DNA of 64,000 bases from Simmondsia chinensis (GCA_018398585.1 JAGTTD010000022.1:10145501-10209500); one strand, 5' to 3'. Counted from the stretch's first letter, positions 41,780 to 54,692 are shown. The notes: a model not told the origin generated them from the sequence alone. Translations and numbers: made by a program.

Positions 41780-44700
41780 AGGGGCGTTTCTGAGTCGACG
41801 CATACCAAACTTATGAACTAATTTCTCAAATGTTGTTGTTGGCAATGCTTTCGTGAATAGATCTACCAGGTTCTTACTTGAGCGAATTTGTTGAATATCT
41901 ATTTCACCCATCTTTTGAAGCTCGTGTGTAAAGAAGAACTTTGGTAAAATATGCTTAGTTCTGTCGCCTTTAATGTATCCACCTTTGATTTGAGCAATAC
42001 ATGCAGCATTATCTTCACATAGTATTGTTGGACTCCCCCTGATTGTTGGAAGACTACATTCTTCTTGAACATGTTAAATAAGGGATCTCAGCCATAAGCA
42101 TTCCCTACTTGCTTCATGAAGTGCAAGTATTTCGGCATGATTTGAAGAAGTTGCTACAGTTGTTTGCTTGGTAGATCACCAAGATATAGCAGTGCCATCA
42201 TAGGTGAATAAATATCCTGTCTTTGAATGGCCTCTATGTGGATCAGACAAATATCCTGCATTTGCATATCCGAACAATCTCGGATTTGATTATCTCTGAT
42301 AGTATAATCCCATATCAGATGTACAACGGAGATATTGAAAAGACATGTTTAATTCTATTCCAATGTCTCCGGGTAGGCTTTGAGCTATCTTGCCAACAAA
42401 TTAACTAAAAAGGCTATATCTGGCCTCGTATAGTTAGCAAGATACATCAGTGCACCTATTGCGCTTAAATATGGCACTTAAGGGCCAAGAATTTCTTCAT
42501 CATCCCCTTGAGGTAGAAACGGGTCCTTATTCACATCAAGTGATCAGACGACCATCGGGGCGCTCAACGGATGTGCCTTGTCCATATAAAAACGTTTAAG
42601 CACTTGTTTGGTATAAGTAGATTGATGGATTAAAATTCCATCAGATAAGTGCTCTATCTGCAGGCCAAGACAATATTTTGTCTTTCCGAGATCTTTCATT
42701 TTGAATTCTTTATTTAGATATGCAACAGCTTGTTTAATCGCTTCAGGCGTTCTTATGATATTTAAATCATCAACATAGACTGCTATTATGGCAAATTCAA
42801 AATTCGATTTCTTAACAAAAACACATGGGCTAACAGGATTGTTCGCATACCCTTCTTCCAGAAGGTATGTACTAAGATAATTGTACTACATTCGCCTTGA
42901 TTGTTTCAATCCATATAGTGATCTCTGTAATTTGATTGAACACAGCTCTCGAGGTTTTGAGCTATATGCTTCTGGCATTTGTAGCCCTTCAGGGACTTTC
43001 AAATAGATATCATTATCAAGTGATCCATATAGGTAAGCCGTAACTACGTCCATAAGACGCATGTGGAGTCTTTCAGAGACTGCCAGGCTTATTAAAAATC
43101 TAAATGTAATTGCATCCATTACAGGTGAATATGTCTCTTCATAGTCAATTCCTGGCCTTTGTGAGAAGCTTTGAGCTACAAGTCGTGCTTTATATCTCAC
43201 AACTTCATTCTTTTTATTTCTTTTTTGCACAAAAACCCACTTGTAGCCTACGGGTTTCGTACTTTCAGGCGTTTGGACTACGGGTCCAAAAACTGCACGT
43301 TTCGCAAGTGAGTTTAACTCCGCCTGCTTCTTTCCATTTTGGCCAGTTATCTCTTCTTTGACATTCGTGAAGAGATTTAGGTTCAAGATCTTCACCTTCC
43401 GTGGTCAAATTAACGGCCACAGTGTATGCGAACAATTGATCGAGAATCGTTTCATTCCGATTCCACAGTATGCCAGTAATAGCATAGTTTATCGATATTT
43501 CTTTCTCGACATTTTCATCACTTTTATGATTCTCATGTATTTGATACCCTCGAGGAGCTATTTCGTCCTCTGTTTCTTTTTCTTGGATTTACATTTGTAC
43601 CACTTCAGGAATTTTCTCTTCAGGAGTTTTAATAAAGGAACCAACTTGTTCATGTTGCTCTATTTTCTTTCTTGGATTCTTATCCTTAGAACCAACAGGT
43701 CTACGACACTTTTGGTGTGCAGTAAATGTCTTTGCCGATTTCTTAGAAGACTGTTCGTTCGGAATATCAATTCAAATGGGGGCATTCATAGCTGGGACAT
43801 GTGACTTGGTCACTCTTTTCGTGTCAACGAATGCAACTGGTAATTGATTCGCAATATTTTGTAAATGGATAATCTTCTGGACTTCCATTTTACATTGATT
43901 CGTACGTGGATCAAAATGTGATATAGATGATGCATTCCACACTATTTCACGCTTTTCCAGCTTTAGTGTTTCTCCCCCTAATTCTGGGAACATTATTTCG
44001 TCAAATTTATAATCTGCAAACCGTGTAGTAAAAATATCTCCAGTCAATGGTTCAAGATATTTTATAATTAACGGGGACTCAAACCCAACATAAATTTTCA
44101 GTCTCTTTTGGGGACCCATCTTAGCACGCTGAGGTGGAGCAATTGGAATATACACTGCACAACCAAAAATTTGTAGATAAGATATATCTGGTTCTTAACC
44201 AGACACAAGTTGCAATGGGGAATATTTATGATAAGCAGCTGGCCTAGCACGAATAAGTGCTACAGCATGCAATATAGCGTGTTGCCATGCAGAACTAGGC
44301 ACCTTTGTTTTCATGAGCAATGGACTAGCAATTAGCTATAGACATTTAATCAGAGATTTTACAAGACCATTTTATGTATCCTGGTGAGCCATAGGGTGCT
44401 CAACTGTAATCCCAATTGACATACAATAGTCATTAAAACTTGAGACGTAAATTCTCCTGCATTATCAAGACGGATATTCTGGATCGTATAATCCGAAAAT
44501 TGAGCCCGTAATCGGATTATTTGTGCAATGAGTCTCGCAAATGCCACCTTGCGAGTAGATAATAGGCAAACATGTGACCAACGTGTTGAGGCATCTATCA
44601 ACACCATAAAATATCGAAATGGTCCACATGATGGAATAATAGGCCCACATATGTCTCCTTATATTCTTTCCAGAACGTTAGGAGATTCAATCCTAATTTT

Positions 44701-45306
44701 GGTTGAGGATGGCCTAGTAATCATTTTGCCTTGAGCAACGGCAGCACATGAAATCTCATCAGGAGAAAGAATATTCAGGTTCTTTAATGAGTGCCCATGA
44801 GAACTTTCAATAATTTTTCTCATCATCGTTACACCTGGATGGCCCAAACGGTCATGCCATAGGGTGAACATTTTGCAATCAGTTAACTTTTGGTTAACCA
44901 CTGTATTTGATTCAATCAGGTTTATGTAAGTATAATATAACCCGGAAGAAAGTGCTGACAATTTTTTCACTATTTTCTTTCTTCCTGAAATAAGCGACGT
45001 AATATAAAGATATTCTTTATCGCCCTCATTTATTGTCTCAATATGATAACCGTTGTGATGAATATCTCGAAAACTGATCAGGTTTCTCTGTGATCTGCTG
45101 GAAAATAGAGCATCGCTTATGTTTAGTTTTGTCCCTTCAGGGAACACAACATATGCTCTTTCGGAGCCTTCAACCAAATTTGAAACACCCGATATTGTAT
45201 TAACATTCGCTTCAGCTAAACGTACTTGAGAGATATATATTTTGCTTTTGAAGATAGTATGTGTCGCTGTACTGTCAGCTAGACATAAATCTCCATCTTT
45301 GATCAA
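41780..45306 (-). pseudogene. copia pol (copy 2): protease, integrase, RT, RNase H
   Basis: Minus-strand pieces in order. Protease/GAG-pre-integrase 44659-45306: DGDLCLADSTATHTIF, then LWHDRLGHPGVTMMRKII. Integrase 44359-44607: DASTRWSHVCLLSTRKVAFA and QNIRLDNAGEFTS (catalytic Asp region). RT 42886-43395: GYKWVFVQKRNKKNEVVRYK, ARLVAQSFSQRPGIDYEETY, LYGLKQS. RT continues at about 42700-42810 with AVYVDDLNII. RNase H then extends toward 41.8 kb. The 169- and 215-codon frames are the longest survivors, and stops separate the rest. Confidence 0.85.
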
Positions 45307-45717
45307 ATCTATGTTTCTATAAAATACATATGTATTAGTGGAATTCCATTTAAAATTTTATTAAAAATAACTCATTAAGATAAAATACCAAAACATATTA
45401 TTTTATTACACACACCCCAAACTATATTATTACATCAAAAGTAGGACAAATTTAGTACAAAAGATATAACAGAAAATATAAAACTTTATTCCAGTTTAAC
45501 ACTTCTATCACCTATCAGGTGATCGATTCTCCCACTAGGATTCTCAAAGAAATTAGAGATATTAAGATGTGTCATATCAAATGGAGAACGATCTTCGGAA
45601 AAATTGTTTTTGGGAGCTTTTCTTTTCTTTTCAATGATGCTTAATATACCTTCACCAGATGGTTAGGCATACGACAAGTACGCGACCTGTGGCCTTTTGT
45701 GCCCCTGCGGTAACAAC

Positions 45718-45862
45718 TTATTTCAGCGTCTTTTGACGAATTTGGCTGGTTGGTTTTCTCCCTTTTATTTTTCTCTTCATTGTTGCCAGACCCCTTGGAT
45801 TTTGGTCCATTTTGATTACCTTATCCACGATCATGACCGTGTCCACGACTACGTCCACATCC

Positions 45863-45910
<48 letters not shown>

Positions 45911-46548
45911 GCGACCGCGGTTATATGTATTATTTTCATGAAAAGCAGCATTCACTTCAGGGAATGGCTCTGATCCAATTGGTCGTAACTGATGATTTTT
46001 CATTAACAATTCATTGTTTTGTTCAGCAGCAAGAAGGCATTAAATTAACTATGAGTATTTTTTAAAATTTCTTTCTCAAAATTGCTGCTGCAGGAGCAGG
46101 TTCGAGACATGGAAAGTCGAAAATATTTTTTCCAACATATCCCCGTCAGTGATATTTTTACTGTATAATTGCAGTCGGGAGGTAATACTAAACAACGCAG
46201 AGTTATACCCGCTGACAGTTTTAAAATCCTGCAGCCGCAGGTGAATCCATTCATAGCGAGCTTTAGGGAGGATTACATATTGCTGGTGATCAAACCTCTC
46301 CTTTAAATTAAACCAAAGGACAAGCAGGTCCTTTACAGTAAGATACTCGGCTTTCAATCCTACGTGGATATGATGGCTGAGAAATATCATTATTTTGCGT
46401 AATCCTGCAGGGATGCGCTATTACCCTTTTTAATTGTATCTCCGAGATTCATAGCATCAAGATGAATCTCAGCATCAAAGGTCCTGGGCAAATAATTCTT
46501 GCCACTTATATCAAGAGCAGTAAAGTCAGGCTTTGTTAGATTAGCCAT
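45718..46548 (-). pseudogene. copia gag (copy 2) with expanded Arg-Gly tract
   Basis: gag starts at 46548 (MANLTKPDFTALDISG, then LPRTFDAEIHLDAM), as in copy 1. 46076-46390 gives HHIHVGLKAEYLTVKDLLVL and QYVILPKARYEWIHLRLQDF of the UBN2-type gag. Near 45850-45930 the chain becomes about ten Arg-Gly repeats encoded by a CGTGGT hexamer. In copy 1 the equivalent is a mixed GRGHGRGLGSG sequence. Frameshifted. Confidence 0.8.
45853..45921. repeat. CGACCA hexanucleotide repeat in gag
   Basis: About eleven CGACCA units, with variants toward each end. It encodes the Arg-Gly run on the minus strand and open frames in other phases. Expansion specific to this copy relative to 3595-3680. Confidence 0.9.
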
Positions 46549-46632
46549 TAGAAATAACAAAGGTTAGGATAAAAAAACTTTATCTCAAGCTTATGATGAT
46601 CCTTGTCAGGCTAGAGACTCATGCTGATAACG

Positions 46633-47056
46633 TGTTATAAAACTATAGAGATATTATACTCTATAGGAAGATAATAAAAAGACAAATACAAATATACTCA
46701 AAAAAAATAGCAAGTATTTTATATCAAAACAAGATTATTTTATTCAAATTTTCCTTTTTCTTTTCTCTCTTTTTTTTTTTTTTTCTCTTTTTCTCTTCCT
46801 TTTCTTTTCTTTTCTCCTCTTTCTTTTCTTGTTTTTTGTGTTGTTCACTTTGCTGTGTATGTGCAATGCTTGAATATATAGGAAGAAGGGGTGGGGGCGA
46901 GTCATCATATGATGACTCATATTGTGACATGTGTCACAATACCCATTTATATATATATATAGGTATTTTACATAATTTTTAATTTTTTATAATATTTAAT
47001 AATATTTAAACTCAACTCTAAAATTTGTATCAAAAAAATATCTAATATTTACAACA
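46633..47056 (-). repeat. 5' LTR of copia copy 2
   Basis: 424 bp. The extra length relative to the 3' LTR includes a T/C-rich tract (about 46741-46830). It ends ACAACA before target duplication TCCAT. Confidence 0.95.
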
Positions 47057-47061
47057 TCCAT

Positions 47062-47632
47062 GACTTATAAATTTAAAAAGGCTTAAATCCCCGGACTCCC
47101 TCTTTTCACGCCAGGTCAAAGGGTCCGTACTGGGGCGGTTTGCTTCCACATTAAGCCTTTGTAAACGAATATGATTGAGCCCATCACCATAAATAATAGG
47201 CCGCAACATGCAATATGTTGAAAAATATTACCATTTATAATTTCTTTTTTGAACCCAGCATAACCATTTATATGATGTATGGTTTCTTGTGAAAAAGGAT
47301 ATTATCGCCAATATAGAGTTCACAATTTCAGTTAAATTCCACAGGGCAAAGATATGACTGCTTGTTGAAAACCTATGACATCAAATATTTGACACGCCCG
47401 TTTACAAAAATTATGAAAAAAAGATCATTAGCTTTTCCAAAAGCCCAGTCGCTTTTTTGACAATCAAAGATCCAAGAATATTTTCCGTATTCTCATTTTT
47501 AATCGTATTACATCCTTAGTGTGTCTATAAGACGTTTTGGGCATCTTATTTATTTTATTCGATATACTCTTTGTGAAAGTATTTTGTCCTAAAATTATGC
47601 CCAAAAATCACTACAAGAGTTGTTTTCATTCA
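47062..47632. other. Intergenic DNA, no gene seen
   Basis: AT-rich, no motif recognised. It resumes directly after the target duplication TCCAT of copia copy 2. Confidence 0.45.
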
Positions 47633-47633
47633 T

Positions 47634-47846
47634 TAAGGCCTATTTTGACGTTATTTTTCCTTTTCTTTTAATTTTTCATATTCTAAATATCATATTCTAG
47701 AAATGGACTTTTCTTATTTTTGATTTCTATTTTTCAATTTTCAAAATGTAATAAAAATTAAAAAAGGACTATTCATTTAAGAACTCATTCTTAGTTTCTA
47801 ATAAAATCAAAGGGTGAAAACAAAAATTGATACCAAATGGTCTTAA
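47634..47846. mobile_element. Candidate short MITE
   Basis: Ends TTAAGGCCTATTTTGACG and, in reverse, TTAAGACCATTTGGTATC are imperfect inverted repeats flanking ~210 bp of T-rich non-coding DNA. A TA or TTA/TAA duplication is possible. Confidence 0.35.
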
Positions 47847-47894
47847 TTGTGCCATATTCATGAATGGGCCCTTATTTAAAAAAAAAGGAATAAT

Positions 47895-48130
47895 ATTTAT
47901 GGAGACCCCCCAACTATTGATTAACATTAAAGTGACTTCCCGAATTTTTGATATCATCAAAGACACCCCATAAACTATTTAACAAATTAATGTGATCCCC
48001 TGAACTTCTAATTTCATCCAAGATGCCCCCAAACTATTGGTGAAGATCAATGTATCTGCAACTGATATATATCAAAGACATCTCGAAACTATTAATGAAG
48101 ATCAATTTGATCCTAATGGAAATCACCAAA
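47895..48130. repeat. Diverged ~55-bp tandem repeat, about four units
   Basis: Successive units share CCCCAAACTATTG-TGAA-ATCAA-GTGA-CCC and AACTTCTAATTTCATCAAAGA with substitutions. Non-coding. This pattern is common in plant intergenic DNA. Confidence 0.65.
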
Positions 48131-48429
48131 TTGCGTGAAGGGGAAAGGGAAGGATTCAACAACCTTTTCTGAATTATATTACTAAAGTAAATTAAAAAAA
48201 AAAAGGGGAAATAGATTTAATTAAGTTCCCATCAAGAGAATAAGAGAGAAACTTAAAATAACAATGTAGAATAGCCAACTGAAAACTCCTAAAAGTCATG
48301 ACTAAGGTTTCTTATACAGACCCCATGTCTGTGGTTGGACTTGGGTCTTCATTTCGGCATGGACTTTGTAAGTTAGGTTGAATTGCATCAACCTCTCCTT
48401 CTTGGAAAGAATTAGCCCTCGAATTCAAG

Positions 48430-51400
48430 TTTCTCTCATCGTTGTTCTTGCCAAAATATGGTGTCAGATGTTTAACATTGAAAACATCTGATGTCCCTAT
48501 ACCACTTGGAAGCGGAAGGCGATAAGCATTTCAGTTGATTTTTTTCAATCATCCATAGTGGACCAATCTTTCGAGATGTTAATTTTTTGTACTTCTGAGC
48601 TAAAAATCGTTCTTGAGTAAGAATGGCCGAAACTTGATCTCCAACTTAAAATTCCACTGTCCTATGTCATTTGTTTGCCGCCAATTTATACTTTGCACTT
48701 ACCAGCTATAGGCGTTCTCTTATCCATTAATGAATGCTTTCAAGATTAGTGATAAAGTCTTTGGCCTTCCCATGAGGACAAACAAGGCCTGGTACTGGCA
48801 TTAAGTCCAACGGAGTACGAGGGATGTAGCCATACTCGATTGTTCTATTAACTGAATTGTTATAGGCAAATTCTGCTTGATATATTTTCTGATCTAGCCC
48901 TCTGTGTTCACATCTACTAAGCACTTCAACACATTTCCCAAGGTTTTGTTAGTTACTTTCATTTGTCCATTCATCTGTGGGTGATGAACAGTGCTGAAGT
49001 CTAGTGAAGTATTTGTCATTCTCCACAAACTCCTCCAATAGTGGTTCATGAATCGAAAATCCCTGTCAGATATGATGCTGGTAGGAAACGCATGTAGTTG
49101 GTAAACCTCCCAAAAATACAATTGGGCCATGTACACAGTGACGGTAGTCTTCTTACAGGCCGTAAATTGCGCCATCTTTGAGAACCGGTGTACTACTACA
49201 AAGATCGAGTCAACCACCTGTTTGGTTCTTAGTAAGCCGAGAACCAAGTCCATGCTTATGTCTATCTAGGTTTGGCTAGGTGTCTGCATTGCCCTGGGAA
49301 ATCTTTCATATCGAACATTTGTTGACAAAACGGTTGATCTCTTTTCTCATGCATGACCCATAGTATGTGTTTGCCACCATCTGATAAATTTTCCCTTGGC
49401 CCATGTGTCCTTCATTATGCTTCTCTTGGGCAATCTTTAGTCTTAAGCTGGATGCTGGGATGCACAACTGATTACCTTTCAAGAGGAATCCCTTGTAAAC
49501 TGAATAGCCTGGGGTTATGCCCTATAATACTTCATGCCAAATATCATTAAAGGCAGGATCATCCTTGTATTTAGGTTGACTACCTCAGTTTGCTTCCATT
49601 AAGCTTAAGTATGCAATTGGCTACCCTCTTGGCTAAGGACAGCACCAATTCCCACTTGAGATGCATTGGCCTGTAGTTCAAACGTCTTCTGGAAGTTCGA
49701 TAGGGCAAGTACCAGAGCTGTAGATGACCGTTGTTTGATCTCCCCGAAGGCTGTAGGTGCCTCAGGCGTCTAATCGAAACTCCTTCCTTTCACACAACTT
49801 GTGATCGATGCCATTACGGTGCCGATATATGAGATGAACCTCCTGTAGAATGAAGCTAGACCTTGGAAACTACGAATATCTATTAAGGTGTTTGGCATGG
49901 GCCAGCCTCGAATAGCCTTCACTTTGAGCTTATCAGCTGTTATACCTTCCTTGGATATCATGAATCCAAGGAAGGTTACTCAGTCGGTTATAAAGATGCA
50001 TTTCTTCAGTGCCACAAATAGGTGTTCCTCTCTAAGGCTTCCTAGCACTACCCTAAGATGTATCAAATGCTCCTCCTTGTCGCCATTGTACACTAGGATG
50101 TCAGCAAAGTAAACCACCACAAATTTCCCGATGTGAGGGCGTAACACTTGATTCATAAAATGCATGAAAGTACCAAGTGTGTTGGATAGCCTGAATGGCA
50201 TAACCAACCACTCATATAGCCCCTCTTGAGTCTTGAACGCCATCTTCTATTTGTCTCTCCACATATATGAATCTGATGGTACCCACTTTTCAAATCCAGC
50301 TAATTGAACTTGGCTCTGCTCTACTAATATAACAAGTCATCTGATCCCAGCATCAGGAATTAATAACAAACACTGATCTTAGTTAGAGCTGGCTATCCAC
50401 ACACATCTACAAAGTTTTGTACTTCTTAGGTGTCAACTATGCAGTGCTACACATAACTCGGGCATTCTCGAATAAAGCGTCGGGTGAGTAGTTCTTCTAG
50501 CTACCGCCTCAGCTCCTCATGCTCAATTGGGCTCATCCAGTGGTGTGGTCTATTTGGTAAGGAGCCACCTGGCGTTAGGTCAATCAAGTGCTGGATATCT
50601 CTCAATGGTGGTAAGGTATGTGGCAACTCTTTAGGAAAGATTCCCTCAAACTCCTTCAACAATGCTTTTAATTGAGGTGTCATTTCTCCATGGTCCACCC
50701 AACCTTCTTTCCCCAACAAAATCTGTATGATCTTTGATTTGTTAACTTCCTTGGAAAACATCGATCGAGTCTGTAAACGAAATTTCCGGCTGGTGTTGAG
50801 CGAAGCTTCTCATCCTTCTTCGGTAATAACATGATCTTTGTTCCACTGCAAATGAAGTTGTAAGTTTTTCATTGCCCATCATGATTGACGCACCTGCCAA
50901 ACTGCCATGGACGCCCAAGCAACAAGTGGCATGCATCCATGTTCGAGACATCATACCAAACTCCATCTTGATATTTTGCCCTAATTGAGAAGTTGACTAG
51001 GCAATGTTTTCTCACGTTAACGTGATTTCATTTCTTCAACCAAGAAAGCTTGTATATGTTTGGATGCTCTTATGCTTTTAACCCAAGCGTCTTGACTGCT
51101 TCCTCTGATATGACATTTTTAAAACTTCTAAATCAATGACTAGGTGGCAAACCTTTACACGTATGGTGCTGGTCGTGTGACTAATGTTATTTCTTAGCCA
51201 TTCTTTAAGAGCATACCAAATTCACCCAATGAATAGAAGGTGTCCTCCGTCTCCGGCAACCTCCTCTTCATCAGTTGGCAGGGCCTCCTTATGAGCTATT
51301 TTTCAGCTGTCTTGTCCTCTTCACCATTAGCGCCATTAATAAAAAGTCCTTTTCCATATCTATCACCCTTATAGCACTCGGAGATACGGTGACATATCTC

Positions 51401-51960
51401 ACCATACTTGAATCAACGAGTCCGTGAGCTATTAGACTACCCTTGATTGCTCGAACTGCTAGAACTTGTCCTAGCGGGTTTACTTGCTTGCCTCTGTACT
51501 TCGTTGCTGGCTGGGGGTCTCATCTGGATTGAATCTCGACCACCAATTGGTCCACTCCAAGGCCCATTCATTTAGCTACTCTTTTGGTTTTTTTCAACCT
51601 ATAGGGCTCTTTGATGAGCCTTCAAGGCTGAGAAGATGCCAAATATAATCAGTACCTCTTAAATTGATTCCCTTGATCCATTAATATACCAGTCAGCCAT
51701 CTATTCCTTAGACTCTACCAGGTCGTTCCTTGCCACTAAAGGAAATAACTCTGTGATATATTCTTTTACTTAACACGATCCCTAATGCAAGTTTCAGGGA
51801 GCTGGACCTACACTTCTTCCTACTCACAGACAACCTTCTCACTTAAATGAGAAAGATAAGGTAGAAATCTAGTCTTGTGCTCATGATTCCATTATTTTAT
51901 CTCTTGATCTGATGTGTTATCCCAAGTTTCTAGTGAGAATACTGCTGCTAAGATCTGGGC
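48430..51960 (-). mobile_element. Ty3/gypsy remnant, antisense
   Basis: Minus-strand gypsy pol and gag without recognisable LTRs. From right to left: gag/zinc-knuckle area (51000-51950), protease and linker (50501-50966), RT (49980-50243 with EGLYEWLVMPFRLSNTLGTF), RNase H-proximal region (49770-49961 with RGWPMPNTLIDIRSFQGLAS, FYRRFI), integrase (48894-49253 with FSKMAQFTACKKT, SIISDRDFRFMNHYWRSLW, TVHHPQMNGQMKVTNKTLGN; then 48727-48924 with QAEFAYNNSVNRTIEYGY). All pieces are separated by stops. Ends approximate. Confidence 0.85.
48727..50966 (-). pseudogene. gypsy pol remnant
   Basis: Protease-RT-RNase H-integrase order typical of Ty3/gypsy (RT before integrase). Integrase keeps the HHPQ(M)NGQ motif containing the catalytic-Glu neighbourhood. 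The RT active site reads VVYFADILVY where YFDDILVY is expected, so the first of the two catalytic Asp residues is Ala. Other frames are broken. The family is probably a chromovirus or close relative, but no chromodomain was identified. Confidence 0.8.
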
Positions 51961-51984
51961 TAAGTTATGGGAAATCTATAAATT

Positions 51985-53320
51985 TGAATCACTCTAAATG
52001 TATTCTCGTATGGAAAAATTCTTTACATATAGAATGGATGATGATAAGCCCTTGAAGAATCTTTAAATGACTTCATAATTTATTTTAGGACTTAACTAAT
52101 GTTAAAATTACTATAGATGATGAGGTTCAAGTTGTAATACTTTTGTGCTCCCTATCTAAGTATCTTAGATCCTTAGACACTTTTAGGTATGGGCTCATTA
52201 ACCTGAAAGATGTCACTAGGACCTTGATGTGCAAGATTCTTGAATTAAAGTGAGATGGAAAGTAGCATGAGGGACTTTCAGTAAGAGGGAGGTCCAAAAC
52301 TAGGGATAATAACCAGAACAACAGAAAGCATTCTAAAAGCATAAATCACTCATACTCTAAAACCACGAAAGTTTACACAAATGTTAATGTTATGAATGCA
52401 ATAAGTTAGCACATATAAGAAGAAATTGTCCTAAAAGAAATAAGAACCATGCATCTGCTAATAAAACTGTCTCTTCTGATTTTTATGAGAATGCTGAAGT
52501 GTTACCTAATTCATCTTACAATAACAACACATGAATGGGTCTTAATTATGGATGTAGCTTTCACATGACTTCAAACCATCCAAACTTTGTTGACTATAAG
52601 ACCACGAATGCAGGCAAAGTACTTTTAAATAGGGTTAGTGCGTATTAGGATGTCTAATGGGATAGTGTATACACTAGAAAGAGTCAGGCATACCTAATTT
52701 CACTATGGTAGCTTGACTGGAGATTGAACTTTTGAGCTAGTTAGGGAGAGATGAAAATTCTTAAAAGGATCCATAGTAGATCTCATAGAAGAGGTCAAGA
52801 ACAACCTCTATGTCCTAAAAGGTGAAGTAGTTCCTAGAGAGTCTTATGCTATAAAGGCTAATAAGCTAGACCCAACTAACCTTTGGCATATGAGGTTAAG
52901 ATATATCTCTGAAAGAGGCCTGACTGATTTGTCCAAAAAAGGACATTTGGGTGGTGATCCTATTTCTAAATTGATTTCTGTGAGTCTTGTATCTTTGGTA
53001 AACATCATAGGCTAGTTTTTAAGACTGGTATACATACTACAAATGGTCCTGTTAATGTGAATTTTGACTTTTGGAGGCTTTGAAGGGTTCCCCACCATGG
53101 CGATGCATCATATTTTATGTCTATTGTTGATGATTATCCAAGAAAAGTACAAAGATGATTGTTTTAGAGCGTTTCTGAGATGGAAAAACTTAATTGAAAA
53201 TCAAACGGTGCATAAAATTAGAGTCTTAAGAACTTATAATGGTATGTAATATATTAAAGATGAGTTTGATGCATTGTGTGCCAAAGATGGGTGTTGAGCA
53301 AAAATATGAAATTTGCAAAA
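51985..53320 (+). pseudogene. copia gag to integrase fragment, sense
   Basis: Plus-strand copia piece with many frameshifts. gag near 52010-52250 has MDDDKPLEESLNDF-like and LCSLSKYLRSLDTF sequence. A knuckle near 52400-52440 reads IRRNCPKRNK. GAG-pre-integrase near 52875-52990 has LWHMRLRYISERGLTDLSKK and CESCIFGKHHRLVF. The integrase core at 53085-53290 has ASYFMSIVDDYPRK, FLRWKNLIENQT and KIRVLRTYNG. No LTRs found, and it stops within integrase. Confidence 0.8.
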
Positions 53321-53529
53321 CATGAATTTCCCTATATTCGAGGTGTATATAGGTTTTATTAATTTAGGAAACAACCCTATTCAAGGTGATATGCACCCTT
53401 AATTACATTTTCCTTTAGAGAATAGTCTTTGATTCTGACTGATGATATGTTTATGTTAATCGACGAGGTGACTAGCTGATTAATTGGTTTATGTCTAAGG
53501 GAGAAGTTTTAGGTTGATATGTATTTTGG

Positions 53530-54345
53530 AAGGTTAATTGGGTTTAGTCTAGGCTTAGAAGTCATTTTTACTTAGGTTTGACTTGAAAAATATTTTGGAT
53601 TTAGGCTTGACTTGGAAGTCTTTTTGGATTAGAGTTTAACTTGGGTTTAGGTTTGACTTGGAAATCAAGTTGGACTTGATTTGGCTTTGGTTTATATTTG
53701 ACTTGAAAATTTTGGACTTGATTTGGGTTTAAGTATAGTTTGGAAGCAATCTCCATTTATTTGACTTGAAAGTAGTCTCGAGTTTCAGCTTGATCGGGAA
53801 GTTATTTTTTACAGCGGGGTTTGACTTGGAATTCATTTGGATTGGAGTTTGAACTTAAAATTGACTAAAATGTCATTTGGACCTGAGTTTAACTTGGAAG
53901 ACATTTCTATTTGGCTTAGCATTTAGGATTTGTAATTGATGTGGGATTTCATTTTGAATTTGGGTTTGACATAAAAGTCAACTTGGTATTGGAATTTGGG
54001 TTTGAGTTTAAATTTGACACATGAGTCATTTAATACTTTGATTTGGCATGGGAGCTCTTTTGGTATTTGAGTTTTGCATAAAATTAGATTCAAGTCTGCG
54101 ATGAAAGTCAATTTAGGTTTAAGTGACATGGAAGTCAATTTGAGGTTTGGGTTATTTTGAATTTGAGTTTGAGCTTGATGAAGTTAATTTTGGATTCGGG
54201 AACAAAAGAAAATTTAATTTAGGTTTAGGTTTGGCATGGAAGCCACCCCATTCTTTGGAATTTGGTTTAATGTGGAAGTCTTTTTGGATTTGGGTTTGAC
54301 ATGGAAGTTATTTTGGATTTAGGCCAGACACAGAAGTCATATGGT
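53530..54345. repeat. Diverged ~30-bp tandem repeat block
   Basis: About 25 degenerate units around TTTGGATTTGGGTTTGACTT followed by GGAAGTCATT. Units vary in length and are strongly purine/T-biased on the plus strand. A related stretch recurs at about 56640-56700. No coding frame persists. It may be part of the long terminal or untranslated region of a gypsy element, or an independent minisatellite. Confidence 0.7.
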
Positions 54346-54460
54346 TTGAGGTTATCTGAGTCAAATCAAGTTCAGTCAACTAGTCAAGGTGTTGAAATAA
54401 TATTTCTCCCACCAGAGAAAAAAAGAATTTATTTTCTAATTGGGCTGCACCTGAACTTGG

Positions 54461-54692
54461 TTGCCTAAATACCCTTTAAGAGATCAAGCCATTCGTAGTT
54501 CAACTTTATATTTAAATTTAGTTTCAAGTGTTGGATCCCATTTCAATCCAACTCATTTATATTACTCTTTTTCAATTTTCATTTGGATTTTGAGCTCGAG
54601 GTCTTTCATTTTTGTTATTTTGTACTCTGATTAAATCAACCTTAATTTTAGGTTGTCTTTAATCAAACCACTTGAGTCCAGCATTTCATGTT

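Larger units (their letters stand above)
41155..47056 (-). mobile_element. Complete Ty1/copia element copy 2, TSD TCCAT
   Basis: 5,902-bp antisense copia: LTRs 41155-41556 and 46633-47056 (TGTTAT...ACAACA in window orientation), perfect 5-bp target duplication TCCAT (41150-41154, 47057-47061), and polypurine tract AAAGGGGGAG beside the 3' LTR (41557-41567 in reverse). Immediately inside the 5' LTR the coding strand reads CGTTATCAGCATGAG, a primer-binding region unlike the TGGTATCAGAGC of the other elements. Same family as the truncated copy at 1-4876. Coding regions are decayed. A SINE tail has inserted near 41.65 kb. Confidence 0.95.
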
